Assembly: GCA_030562195.1 (NCBI GenBank)
Contig: JAUJPP010000005.1
Span: forward strand, 18,773,106 to 18,837,105
Origin: Nipponacmea schrenckii
Lineage: Eukaryota > Mollusca > Gastropoda > Lottiidae
Reading direction: 5' to 3'
DNA length: 64,000 nt
Part shown: positions 23,201 through 35,200 of the stretch, piece after piece
Layout: every line of letters begins with the position of its first letter
Numbering within the stretch: position 1 is the first letter of the stretch
Position numbers and translations under genes: made by a program
Notes under the pieces: model-generated
What the model was told of the DNA's origin: nothing
The model's input: the letters and a program-made list of their open reading frames with translations, nothing else
Databases searched by the model: none

Positions 23201-26200
23201 ACATCAATTTGCACAATTGCAATTTACTTCAATTTAGACCTTTTCAATTTTCAGACATATATGATTCCTGCAATTCCACAATAACTAGTTCTTTGATGAC
23301 ATCACTAATCTAAAGAATTGTTTAATTGACATAACAACCATCCTGTTGAGTGATGTCATCAATTGGAATTGCAGGAACCAGAGACATCTGATTATAAATT
23401 GGAATAATGCAAATTGATGTAAATTGGAATGGTGCAGATTGATGTAAATTGGAATGGTGCAAATTGATGTAAATTGGAATGGTGCAAATTGATGTAAATT
23501 GGAATAATGCAAATTGGTGTAAATTTGAAGGGTGCAAATTGATTTTAATTGGAATGGTGCAAATTGATGTAAATTGGATTTGGAATGGTACAAATTGATG
23601 CTATCAGTGTCTTCTATACACATTAAAATTTTGGAAAACCACACATTCAAAATATAAAAAAACTAACTGACTGCTACAAGATGAAATAAATAATAAATAA
23701 AACTAGATCCACAGGCTTCGCGAGGTTCTGACGCAGTGCGTAGCAGCTTTGATATACGCTTTAAAACTACCACACAAAGTATCTATAGAACACTAATATT
23801 ATTTTACAGAGTATAAGTCGTTTTATTTCAAAGCATAATTGGTTCGCCGAAACTCGTGTCATGTAGATCGCCCAAACGCATAATTCAACAAACAGTTTTT
23901 AACGATGAAATTCGCAATTTTCAAATGTTGATAAAACGGAAAATATACATCGTACATCAAAATATAATATATCAATGGATAGATCTTTTCGAGAGCTATC
24001 ACATTTGTGCAGCTCACAAGGTCACCAAATTTCAAGGTTACAATATACGACCATTCGAAGTTTTTATATATTACTATCAGGTAAATATCAAAATCAAAAT
24101 CAAAATTCAAAAAATCGGTTTCCAAATATGATTCATAAATCGAAATTACATTCTATAGACATCAAAATTACACGAATCAGAGTATCTCAAGAGGCCCCAT
24201 TTCGATTTAAAGAAAATTACGCACAGTTAGTAGAGAAGAAAATACAAAATTCTCAAATACTAAAAAGCGCATTTTTGGTGGAAATATGTGGTTTTATATA
24301 TCATAACAAAGAGCAGATAAACTGTAATAAGACTCAATATGAATTTTTGTTATTTATAAATAAGTTCACGTGACAGAGCTCTTTAAAAATAAAAATCACA
24401 AATTTCAATCGGTTATAAAACCGGAAGTAGACATCAGACAACACATATGAATATATCATTGAATAGATATCACCAAGGGCAATAACTCGTGTACAGGTCA
24501 CAAGGTCACCAAAGGTCAGGGTCACGAAATACGGGCCTTTGAAATTTTGGTCATTACCAAAAAAATTAAAATGGAAATAAAAGAACATCAAAATCAAAAT
24601 CCAAAAATCGGCTCCCAAATATAATTGCGCAATCGACTCTAGTCATAAAATATGAAAAAATAATGAAAATCGCTTTTATCACCTGAGGCCCCATTTTTAA
24701 TTTTACAAAAGTTTAACATTTCAATATGGCGGCTTATCTTTTGCTTCCGGTCCGGATTTTTTCATCTTTGTTTTTTTGTATGACTATTTGTAGCATGCTG
24801 CAAAACGAATTTTTGAAATATCTTAAGAAATCCGGAAGTTAGGTTTTTAAAATTTACAAGAGAATAACTTCAAAACCAGAAGTGATGTCGAAAATTTGAA
24901 AAATTATTTTAGAATCGCATTAACAATGTCTATCTATCTGTAAGTTTTCAGGTGGATGAGAATAAAACTGTAGAAGTTGAAAAAAAAGCAAAAATTAAAA
25001 ATAAAAAAGTCAGCTACAAAAGTAATGAAATTAGCAGTTTAAAACTGCAGTTAAGTAGCTAGCAGTTTAAAGCAGCTAACAAAAGAAGTTCTGTCAAAAT
25101 CAGTTGAAAAATAGAGGAAATAAACAGCAAAAACCCAAAATAGCGCTATTGCCCACAGCTCGTTTCCGGTTGACCTCAATGACGTCATTTTGCATTTAAC
25201 AAAAACAAGTCACGCAGATTGAATAGCAGACAGCAACAGGTAGTTTGTGGCATGTTGCCTTCTTAGAGAATAATCGAATGTGAAATTCGAAAAAAAAAAA
25301 AAAAAAAAAAACATTTCGAAAACAAAGCAGCCCCATTGTTAGGGAAGGGGCCTCGGAGCTAGAATTGATCCCTACATTGTCCTTTCTGAAAATCTTTTTC
25401 TATTAGCACAGATTAAATAACCAACAAAAGAACATTTTCATTGGTATTTTTGCGTCTTGGAATTGTCAGAAAAATGTTTTCTGGGGTTCTAGTTATCGAA
25501 ATTTCCTGGATGAGAAAGAGAACAGGGGAAAAAAAATAAAGGCTCCATCACCAATGAATGCCTGGGGACAGGGATGTAAATAAGTAAATAAGTAATTTGA
25601 ATTATTTACTCTAAATTGACTCATTACAATATTTTTGATTCACCAGTATAAGTGTTATTCTTTCATTTCATCATCTTGTCCTGCACTCTTATCACCTCAT
25701 ATCACTGTACATCTGTATTTTAACCTGTCTACAGTGGGTGGGGTCAAATCTTGTGTTAGTGTTCTGTGTTAGTGTTACGTGGTTAATTTGGTGTTATAAT
25801 ACAGTGTACTGTGAGTAATCCGACATATATCGGGACCGCAAAATAATGTTGCATTAGAGAGTGTGTCGAATTACTCAAAGTGAACTGTATATTAACATGA
25901 AGAATGCGTTCAAATTTTGTGTTATGTGATGGTGTTAACACTAACACGGAACACTAACACCCATTGTATAATGTATAGTATGTTTAAAGTTATTGTGAAG
26001 TGTCGTTTAGTCTGCCACTGTGTGTGCTGAAGCATGTTGGGAATTTTGGGGGTGCCACGAATGAAATCAATCAATTGAAAACTGATTGTGTAGGTAAAAT
26101 AAATTTTGAAAAATTGCCTGTACTTGAAAATTTGAAATCAAAGGCGATATAGTGTTTCCCTTATTTAACAAATGTATGCTTAAAAAGTTGGACTGAATTA

Positions 26201-29200
26201 TGGATAATAATCCTTAAAATATGGTTTCTAATTATTTTAGCTTGGGAATTATGTTTTTGTCAAATGTTCCAAAACGTTGTTCGACTTTTTCGAGGGTTGA
26301 TTTGGGTCTAGAATATATAGTTTTCAGACGTAGCAGCACTACAGGAAAATTGCACAATCTCTTCAAATATACCTCAAACTACAAATTTCGCATTTTGTTT
26401 TTCTATAAATGTCCTTAATATACATGACTGAGTCATCATATAAACTGGAGCTGTAGTGGCTCAGTGAGTTAGACGCTTGCTCGCTAATTTGAAGGTCCAG
26501 GGTTCAATCCCAGCAAAGGTCGAGATGAACTCTCAGATTTTTCAGCCCAGTTGCCCCTTGTCAGTGATGCAGGTCTAAGGGACTGACATGGAAAAAGCAT
26601 CTAGTCACTCAGATGGGACAATAAACCTAGGCCCAGTGTGCTACAGGCTGCCACGTTAAAGATCCCTTGACAGTTGGAAATGGCAAAAAGAGTAGGCTAA
26701 TGCCGCTGTCCTGGCAAAATTTCCCTCATTGCACACTACATGGCATTGCCCGTCTTCATAAGCCCATAAGATGCAGAAGAGTAGGACGTAAAACTCGATT
26801 CATTTAATTTTCATTTTAATTATTTAAACTTTGAAATGCTGAAAATTGTGGACACACATGGACTTGTAGGCTCAAATTTTAATGGTAAAATGTTAACAAT
26901 AGACTATTTCTGATAAGCTAAGCTTAGAGAAAATGGGAAGCTGTCCTTCTTGCACATACTAAGTGCATGGTTTAAGCATGTTTTTAGCATTTTTCAAAAG
27001 CATAATGGTTTAACAACACTAACGCAAATATAGTTACCAGTGTTAGTTTTGATTTGATCTTAAAATGACTAGTTTGAACAAGTCAATTTAGTCAAGCTAA
27101 GATTTAATCCAAACTTAAAAACACCAACAGTCTGTAGATCTTTTAAAGTGATACTGAGTCCTAGAATGAACATAAAAATTTTAATTGTCAAGAAAGTCAA
27201 TAAGAGTATATATTCATCAGTGAACTTACCTGGTGTCATAAAGTAACGGAATCCCTCACAAAACTAAGTAATTATTGAAAAACACTAAATCAATTTATTA
27301 AGCGTTTTTCATTAATCAATTGCATGTTTATTGATAATTACTTAGTTTTGAATTTATCTGCTTATATAAGGCTTCTGTTACGTTAATATGGCACCAGGTA
27401 TATTTATTGATGAATATAAGCTCTTATTGGCCAAGTTTAAAAATTTTATATTTATGCTCATTTCAATATGCCTTCAGGGTATCCTAAGAAGTACACAAAA
27501 TTGTTTATTGTGTATTAGTATTTCAATTGGACCTAACAAAAAAATCTGACTGCTGGGGTTTATAGATTGTTTTGAATAATAACTTTTTTAACAATTTTTT
27601 TTTTCTGTTTGGAATGCCTTTTAGTTTTTTTTACCAAATTTTAAGCTTTTAATTGGCTCTATAACACTTTTTTCTCTTTCGCTCTATTGCCTTCTTCTCT
27701 ACGCCTTCCTATATTCTCAACGGACCACTAACAGAGTTTAGTAAAACAGAGTAGTTTGGATGACCCGTTTGAAAATGGTAATGGTAGTGAGAGAGATGAT
27801 GACCTTATGAGAGATGTGGATGCTTTAAAATCAGAAAGTGATGAAGAGTTACCTCCCACTCCTCCCAGACCATCTACACCTTCTTTTGTTCAAAAGTCAT
27901 TACCATGGAAACCAAAAGTCAGGTTAGTTATTTGTATACTAATTAAGAGACCACCATTTCTAAGATTGCCTTAATGACCACATGAATGCTCTCAATTTTC
28001 TACTTTTTGCTTATATAATGTAAAATTTAAATTTTTGTTTTAGCGTCACTGACCTATTCTTGATTTCCACCTGAGTCATTTGAGACAAACAATCAGTCAT
28101 GACTGGCATATATGGCCGAATCAACAGCCTTGGTTTTGACCCTATCTCGATATAATTCTACACACTTATTTCAGACTCAAGGACTTGGAGATGTTTTTAG
28201 AATGTACTAGAAACAAATTTGTTGGTTTTCAAGTGAAGAACGATCATAATTCATTAGCTGGTTTACCCCTACCAATCCACGAAGGAGTTAAAATCTTAAA
28301 ACAGGTATGTGACAACAAAATTTCAAACTCAAATATTTTAGATTTTGTGATAAAAAATTCTTGGTATTGAATAAAATGTATAATTTTTGCTATTCCTTTT
28401 TCAGCATCTGTATATATCTTTATCAGAATTACAAATAAAACGAGAAGAAGAAATTGCCAAAAATCCATTATCTAGGGTAAGGTTATATTAAAATATCTAC
28501 ATTTCCTCTACCACTGCCTTCACTAAAAAAAATGAAATGAATGGAGGTTTACGTCCTACTTTTCTGCACCTTATAGGCTAATGAAGATGGGCAACGCCAT
28601 GCAGTGTGCTATGAGGGAAATTTGACCAGGATAGCAGCATTAGCCTGCCCTTTTTCGATTTCCAACTGTCTAGGGATCTTTAACGTGCACAGCCTATGGC
28701 ACACAGGGCCTCGGTTTATTGTCCCGTCCGAACGACTAGACACTTTTTCAATGTCAGTCCCTCCATGCCTTCACTAAACCACTTAGACAAACTTGCCTTT
28801 AAATTTCGATTAACTGTAGTTTGACACATGACTCTATGACGTAGGCAATGCACAACAATGACGCAATCTAAGATTTGTGGGAAATTCATATAACCATGTA
28901 AATATGAATATAAGAATTAAATGTTGGTCTTATTAGCATTATTGGTGTGTAAACGCAATAGGTCATGCCTCAAACATACATCAATGACTTTCATTTATCC
29001 GTTTGTGATCTACGTGATCTATTGCGTTTACACACAAATAAATGCTAATGAGACGTTTGATTATAAATATAATTATACCACTTAGATTTTTGAGGATTAT
29101 GCCTAACAGCTAATAATGAATTTCAATTCCGTACTTTTTTATTTCCTGATATTTTGAATTTGAATCTGGGAGCTTAATTAAGTTGATTTTAGAGTTCCAA

Positions 29201-32200
29201 TCATCTGATGGATAAGTATGACATATTTTCAAGATCTCACAAATTTCACCCGTCCATAGATTACTCAACTGTCAGTGGTTCAAGGTAAACATGCAAATAA
29301 CAATTCTGATTATTTTGTATTTTTGATTTTAGCCAGAAAAAGACGTTGCTAGTACACCAGCAGAATGTCTGTATCAAGTTATGTTACCTAATTTACCACA
29401 ATATATGGTGAGAAATTTCTTATATTAAAAGGATTTTAGAAATAATATTCTCTGAATCTGACTGAGCTATAGGAGACAGCCACACCAAGATATCACTTGA
29501 CCTGTGTTTAGACAGATCACTAGACCTTCCAAAATGAAATGAATCAATATGAATAGAGTGTATTGTTCTACTTATCTGCTCCTTATGTAGTGTGCAATGA
29601 GGGATATTTTACCATTTAGCAACCCAGGGCTTAGTTCCAAGTCTGGTTTACGAGCAATCATCTAAGTCACTGAGCCACTGTCGCTCGAGACTTACAGATA
29701 GCAGACGTTCAGATGCCTGAAACATTAAGAGTTTTCAGGAACAAGGCACCGGAACATCATCTCCAATCTTAGACTGAAGATTCAAATTCAAAATTAAAAT
29801 AAATTTTTTTTATTTATATTTTTTGCAGATTGCTCTGTTAAAATTATTATTAGCAGCTGCTCCTACGTCTAAAGCTAAAACAGAATCTATTAATATACTA
29901 GCTGATGTTTTGCCTGAAGAAATGCCGTATGTATAATCAACATTTTTGAATTATGTTTATTTTTCACTTAATAAGACAATTGTTAATCACAAAATAGGTT
30001 TTGTGTTTTATTCAAAAAATAAATTTTTAGTCATCCTGTATACCAAACAAGTATATACTAGAGCCGTACGCCCAACGGCACTGAAGCAGTGAGTTCCATC
30101 CAGGGATTCGTTCGTTAAGTAAAAGACAAAAAGGGTTTATTAAAATAAAAAAAATGTGCATCAGAAATGGATTTTGATTTCATAACAAACGCTCCCATAC
30201 CCCCCTTTTCCCCCTTTCCCCTCTTTGCCCCTCCCCATCCTTAGCCCTCATCATCAATTAAGATAGATAATAAGTTAAAATCATAATAAAAAATTGATAG
30301 AGGGTCGTTTAATCTAAAAAAGATATCCGGATCGCCGAAACTTATATTTGTAAATCGCCCAAACGTAGAGAATAATACCCAATACAATGTAGATTGTTTT
30401 ATATATTAAATTCGCAATTTTCAGATGGCGATGAAACCAAAAGTAAATATCGTACAATATATATATATATAGCATTGGATAGACAATGTCGAAGCTATAT
30501 ACAAATCGAAAGGTCACTAATGGTTCAAGTTGTCTTAAGTCGCCAGGGTATAACATTGAGACACCACTTAAATAGCGCGGCCTAACATTTTAAAATTTAT
30601 ATTGAATAGAGTTTCGTCCCTTAGACCATTATTCCAGTCAACTGTATATTATTGTTGCATAATTATAAGAGATAAAATTTAAAATTCTAAAGGTTGTAAT
30701 TTTGTTCCAAATATTCAATATTTACATCACCCAAAACAGGAAAAACATATATAACAACTTTGAATCATTTTAACTGGATGTAGAACGATTAAACTAAAAA
30801 ATAATTTCAGATCGCTGAAACTTATATCTTGTAGGTCGCCCAAATGCAACACATTAAACAGATTGTTTTATAGGGAAAATTCGCAATTTTCAAATGGCGA
30901 TAAAAGTGGAAGTATACATCTTGCAATAAAGCTTTATATATCATTGGATAGAACTTCTCGAGAGCTATCATATTTGTGCAGGTCAAAAATTCGTCAAAGG
31001 TCAACGTCGCAATATACAACCCTTCAAAGTTTTTAAAAATTTTAATCGTTAAAAAATCAAAATCAAAATCAAAATTCAAAAATCGGTTTCCATATATATT
31101 TCGGCAATCGGTTATAGATTCTATATACATCAAAATAACACAAATCGAATTATCCCCGGAGACACTATTTCGATTTAAAGAAAAACACGCACAGTTAGTA
31201 TAGAAGAAATTACAAAATTTTGAAATTTTTAAACGCGCAATTTTGACTAAAATACCAAGATTGAAATAATAATGGGAAGATGATATTCAGAGTAAAAGGA
31301 ATATGTAACAAATTCTGTCCTATGTAAATTAGGTCACGTGATAGAGCTCTTTAAAGTTAAAATTTGTGATTTTCAATTGGCTGCAAAACCGGAAGTGAAC
31401 ATCGGACAACAAAAGTGAAGATACCATTGGGCAGATTTAATCAAGGGCAATAACTTTTGTTCAGGTCACAAGGTCACCAGAGGTCAATATGGCGAAATAT
31501 GACCTTTAAAAGTTTTGACTATTACTGAAAAATTTCAACCGGAAATAAAGGAAAAGTAAAGTCGAAATTCAAAAATCCCTTCGCATACTTTTTTGCGCAA
31601 TCGATTGATGTTTGCAGAAACCCGAAAATTATGCAAATTTAATTTAAACCTGCGACTGAATTTTTAGTTTTACAAAAGTTAGACATATCAAAATGGCGGC
31701 TAATCCGTTACTTCCGGTTCGGATTTTTCAAATTTAACATCATTAGATGAACAATTCTAGCTTAATGCAAAAGACATTTTTCAAATATTTTCAATATTCC
31801 GGAAGTGCAAATTTCAACTTTAAGAGCAAATAACATTAAAACCGGAAGTTATATCAAAATTTTGAAAATTTATTATAGTTCGCAATCAAAATGTATATAT
31901 ATCTGAAAACTTTCAGATCGATCGAAATAAAAATGTAGAAGTTGAAGACACGAAAAAATTAAAATTAAAAAAATCAGCGACAAAGTTCAAAATTTTGAAA
32001 GTTTGAAAGTGCTATCTTTTTAACAAAGATTAAAAGTAATAAACAAAAAAAAACGCAATCCACATTGATTAAAAACTAGCTTCGCTAATGAGAAAAAACC
32101 TAAAGTTTGAAATAGCGTCGTACGTCATTTCCGGTTGGACAAAATGACGTGAAAATATATTCATATGATTTAGTTTCGCGACATTTGCGGGAGAAATGTT

Positions 32201-35200
32201 AACAGTTTGTACGTGGCACATGTAGTTTTGGCTGGGCGCTCTCAGCTGAATTCGAAAAAAAAAAAAAAAAAAAAAAAAACATTTCGAAAACAAAGCAGTG
32301 CGTTCGATAGAACGCACTTCAATTAAAGAAAATTTCCCTTAGATGAGAAATCATAGCTGCTTGATATCAACTAAAATGCCTAGATGAACAAAACCTGAAT
32401 CAGTACCAGATTGGTACTGACTTATATTTTCTTTACCCTTAACAAAAACATTTGATAGAAAGTTGTACACCATGCTTGTCTAAGTTTTCCATTTTCTGGC
32501 TTTTCATATGATAAGTTTATTTTATGGACTAGAAAGAAATTGAAAAGAGCCCTTTGTCCCTGAAGCAAAATATCTCCAACTGGGGTCCTTAATCTTATAT
32601 GAGGTTCAAGGACATTCAAAACTAATTTAAATTTCAATTCAAATCTTTACAATACCTTAAAAGGGATAATAGGCGTTAAAATACACTCGTCCTACGTCTA
32701 ATATGTATGTTTAATATTGACTATTGGTTAATTAAGTATGTATCCCACACTTGATGAATTTTCAAAAGCGAGAATAAAACTATATTCGGATTTTTTCAGA
32801 CAAAAGACGATTCTATTCTGTTTGGGAATAACAGCGTTTGGGAAATCAGCGCTTACACATCCTTGAGGGAAATATATATGTTAGAGTTACTTCCCTTTAT
32901 AATAACAATTTGAAAATTGCTTAATGGATGTATTAAGCGTTTTATTATTAACTACTTGATTTTGTGGATTTATTGAATTATAGAGAGTTTTTGATGTATA
33001 GTGATGACGCCAGGTTAGGCCACTGATGAATATATACTGTTATTTGTCAAGTTTGAGTGAAATTAAAATTATCCCTTTAAGAAAATGTGAATGATTTTTT
33101 TGTTTCAGTACAACTGTTTTACAGTCAATGAAATTAGGTATAGATGTAAATAGACATAAAGAAATTATAGTAAAAGCTATCTCTGGTCTTTTATTATTGT
33201 TATTGAAACATTTTAAACTTAATCATATTTACCAGGTAAGTCTAACAAAATAACTACTTCAGTGCTTCTCAACCCCAGGTCAAAATGGACCCCCTGGCAT
33301 GGATTGAAAAATCTTGGGGAAGGGATGGGAGGTTGAATTTGAAATAAGGGAGAATTGGGGTGAATTAAGAAGGGAGGGGGGATTTGGGGAATGACTATAA
33401 GCACTGATTCTGTTACAACACATTTCGTCAAGGGGGAATAAAAAAGTTGAGAAGCCCTCCAACTACTTTTTTCCCACAATTGAATTTACATGGCCTCATG
33501 GAAGTATGACAAATAGGGGTGTAGTACACAATGTTGCTTTAGTGAAGAAAGAAAGAAAGACCTATTTATTGCAAAGATATTAACTTGGGGTGCACAGGGA
33601 TCATTTCTACCAGCCCATCCTTGGCAAAACCTATTGACAATGATCTTTCCCAGATTATCCATAACTGTTTATGCTTGGTTGAGTGGACAAATTGAAGAAA
33701 GACAACTGTTCATGATCGCCAGACTTTCACGTCCTGACTAAAATTAGAACCCATAACCATCATTTGTTATACATAACCAAATAATGACTTCATGTAAAGA
33801 TTCCAACACTCTTACTGCTACAAAACCCCTCAAAGCAGTTTTTCAATTTTGTGTGTGTTTTTGTGTATTATTATAGTTTGAGTTTATGAGTCAGCATCTT
33901 GTATTTGCTAATTGTATTCCACTGGTGCTCAAATTCTTCAATCAAAATATTTTATCTTATGTCAGTGCTAAAAACAGGTGAGTGAATTCTCAAAATTAAA
34001 AACATAAATAGGTCTGCAGTTGACTAGTGTGCCTTTTTATCAATGATCAAGCCCTTTAAAGGGATTATAGGTTTATACATTTTTGATATATATCAGGGAC
34101 TCTTCTAGCATCAATGAGACCTGTGGTTCCTGCAATTCCTTTAAAACTGAGTTATTGAAGACGTCTCTAAACTCATATTTATGCTTGTATCACATAAGGC
34201 TTTGTTTGGACTTTCAAGAACCACAGACATCTGATTGCAAAATAGGAACGATACTTAGTGATGCGATCATAGTTCCCAATATATACATGGACATTTAAGA
34301 AGATTTTTAAAACATATAATTAATACGAATATTGATAAGAAAAGTTCAAAGATTTTTTCTTCATCACATGAATTAGTTATATTATAAATGTAGCTGAAAT
34401 GATGATGTGTGTAAATGACAGTTAAGTTATTATGCAAATATTGTTTTATAACACAAATTCCAATAACAGGGGAAAGAAATTAAAAATATATACTATTGTC
34501 CTGTCGTCTTTACGTTTTGGCTAAATGTCTTCTTCAGAAAAACTTGGTTCAATTACTTTTCCAAAGTTTAGACTAAACCTTTATTCAGATTCTAAATAAT
34601 AGAAGGCATTTCTGAAAAAGGCATTTAGCCGAAATATTAGACGACAGGATAAAGTATATATTTTTAAATATTGTAATTTCAGTATACCTGTGTTAGATTT
34701 TCCTAGTTGTGTAACAGGAGACCAGCTAGATTTAACAGCAGAAACTATGGTCAGTACCAAAATTTCATAGTAATATATTATTTTGGGCATGCTAATATGG
34801 CATCCCCTTAAATTAAAGGTCACACAAGCTATTTGTTTGTCCAATCGTTGAAAATTTTAATAGTAAAATGTGAAACCTAGTAAATGATTTTAACAAGATT
34901 AAGGAAAACACATTATTATTTTTATTTTTTTTATTATTATTTTATGAAAAAAAACTTATTCTAAAATTGGCCATCAGATTAAAAACACAGTGTTTGTAAT
35001 AGCTAATGGTATATTTCAGGAAAATGGTGATAATCAGACCTTTTGTTGGCGAAATCTCTTCTCTTGCATTAATCTGTTAAGAATATTGAATAAATTGACC
35101 AAATGGAAACATTCAAGAACTATGGTAAGTGGAATTTTAAGTGAATAATTTTAAGAGCAGTTTGGCTTAATTGAGTTATACTTTTAAATTAAGGCTAGGT

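Larger units (their letters stand above)
22560..23615. mobile_element. Foldback element containing both minisatellites
   Basis: Outer ends ATCAGGAACTCTGATTGATA..GCATCAATTT and its inverse AAATTGATGCTATCAGTG bound the two arrays. The centre is another inverted pair (TTCCTGCAATTCC at ~23265 and GGAATTGCAGGAACC at ~23365, with GATGACATCA / TGATGTCATC). Short relatives without arrays lie at 34092-34290 and 46330-46445, so the arrays appear to be expansions inside an element. Confidence 0.65.
18973..27734. other. STRIP intron 9 (8.8 kb), repeat sink
   Basis: The largest intron in the window. It separates the exon ending GKR from the exon starting SLVKQ, and comparison with remembered vertebrate STRIP suggests no exon is missing inside. 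It holds an AT-rich tandem array, a SINE fragment, a palindromic MITE half, two related minisatellites in inverted orientation, a 1.5-kb dispersed element, a nested Tigger-like MITE, a full SINE and a full palindromic MITE, each listed separately. Confidence 0.8.

Noticed and set aside
22585..23313. Long ORFs (186-242 codons) in all three forward frames
   Set aside because: Produced by a 36-bp tandem array whose length is a multiple of three; all frames are open together and the peptides are pure repeats.
23285..23650. Minus-strand ORFs with [13 protein letters not shown] repeats
   Set aside because: Translation of the 25-bp minisatellite.
23856..24373. Overlapping ORFs on both strands
   Set aside because: They lie in the dispersed element and translate its low-complexity AAATCAAAATC-type runs; no domain seen.
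26446..26520. Possible functional tRNA gene
   Set aside because: A and B boxes are present but the sequence does not close into a full cloverleaf that I can draw and is followed by a shared SINE body; it is a SINE head.
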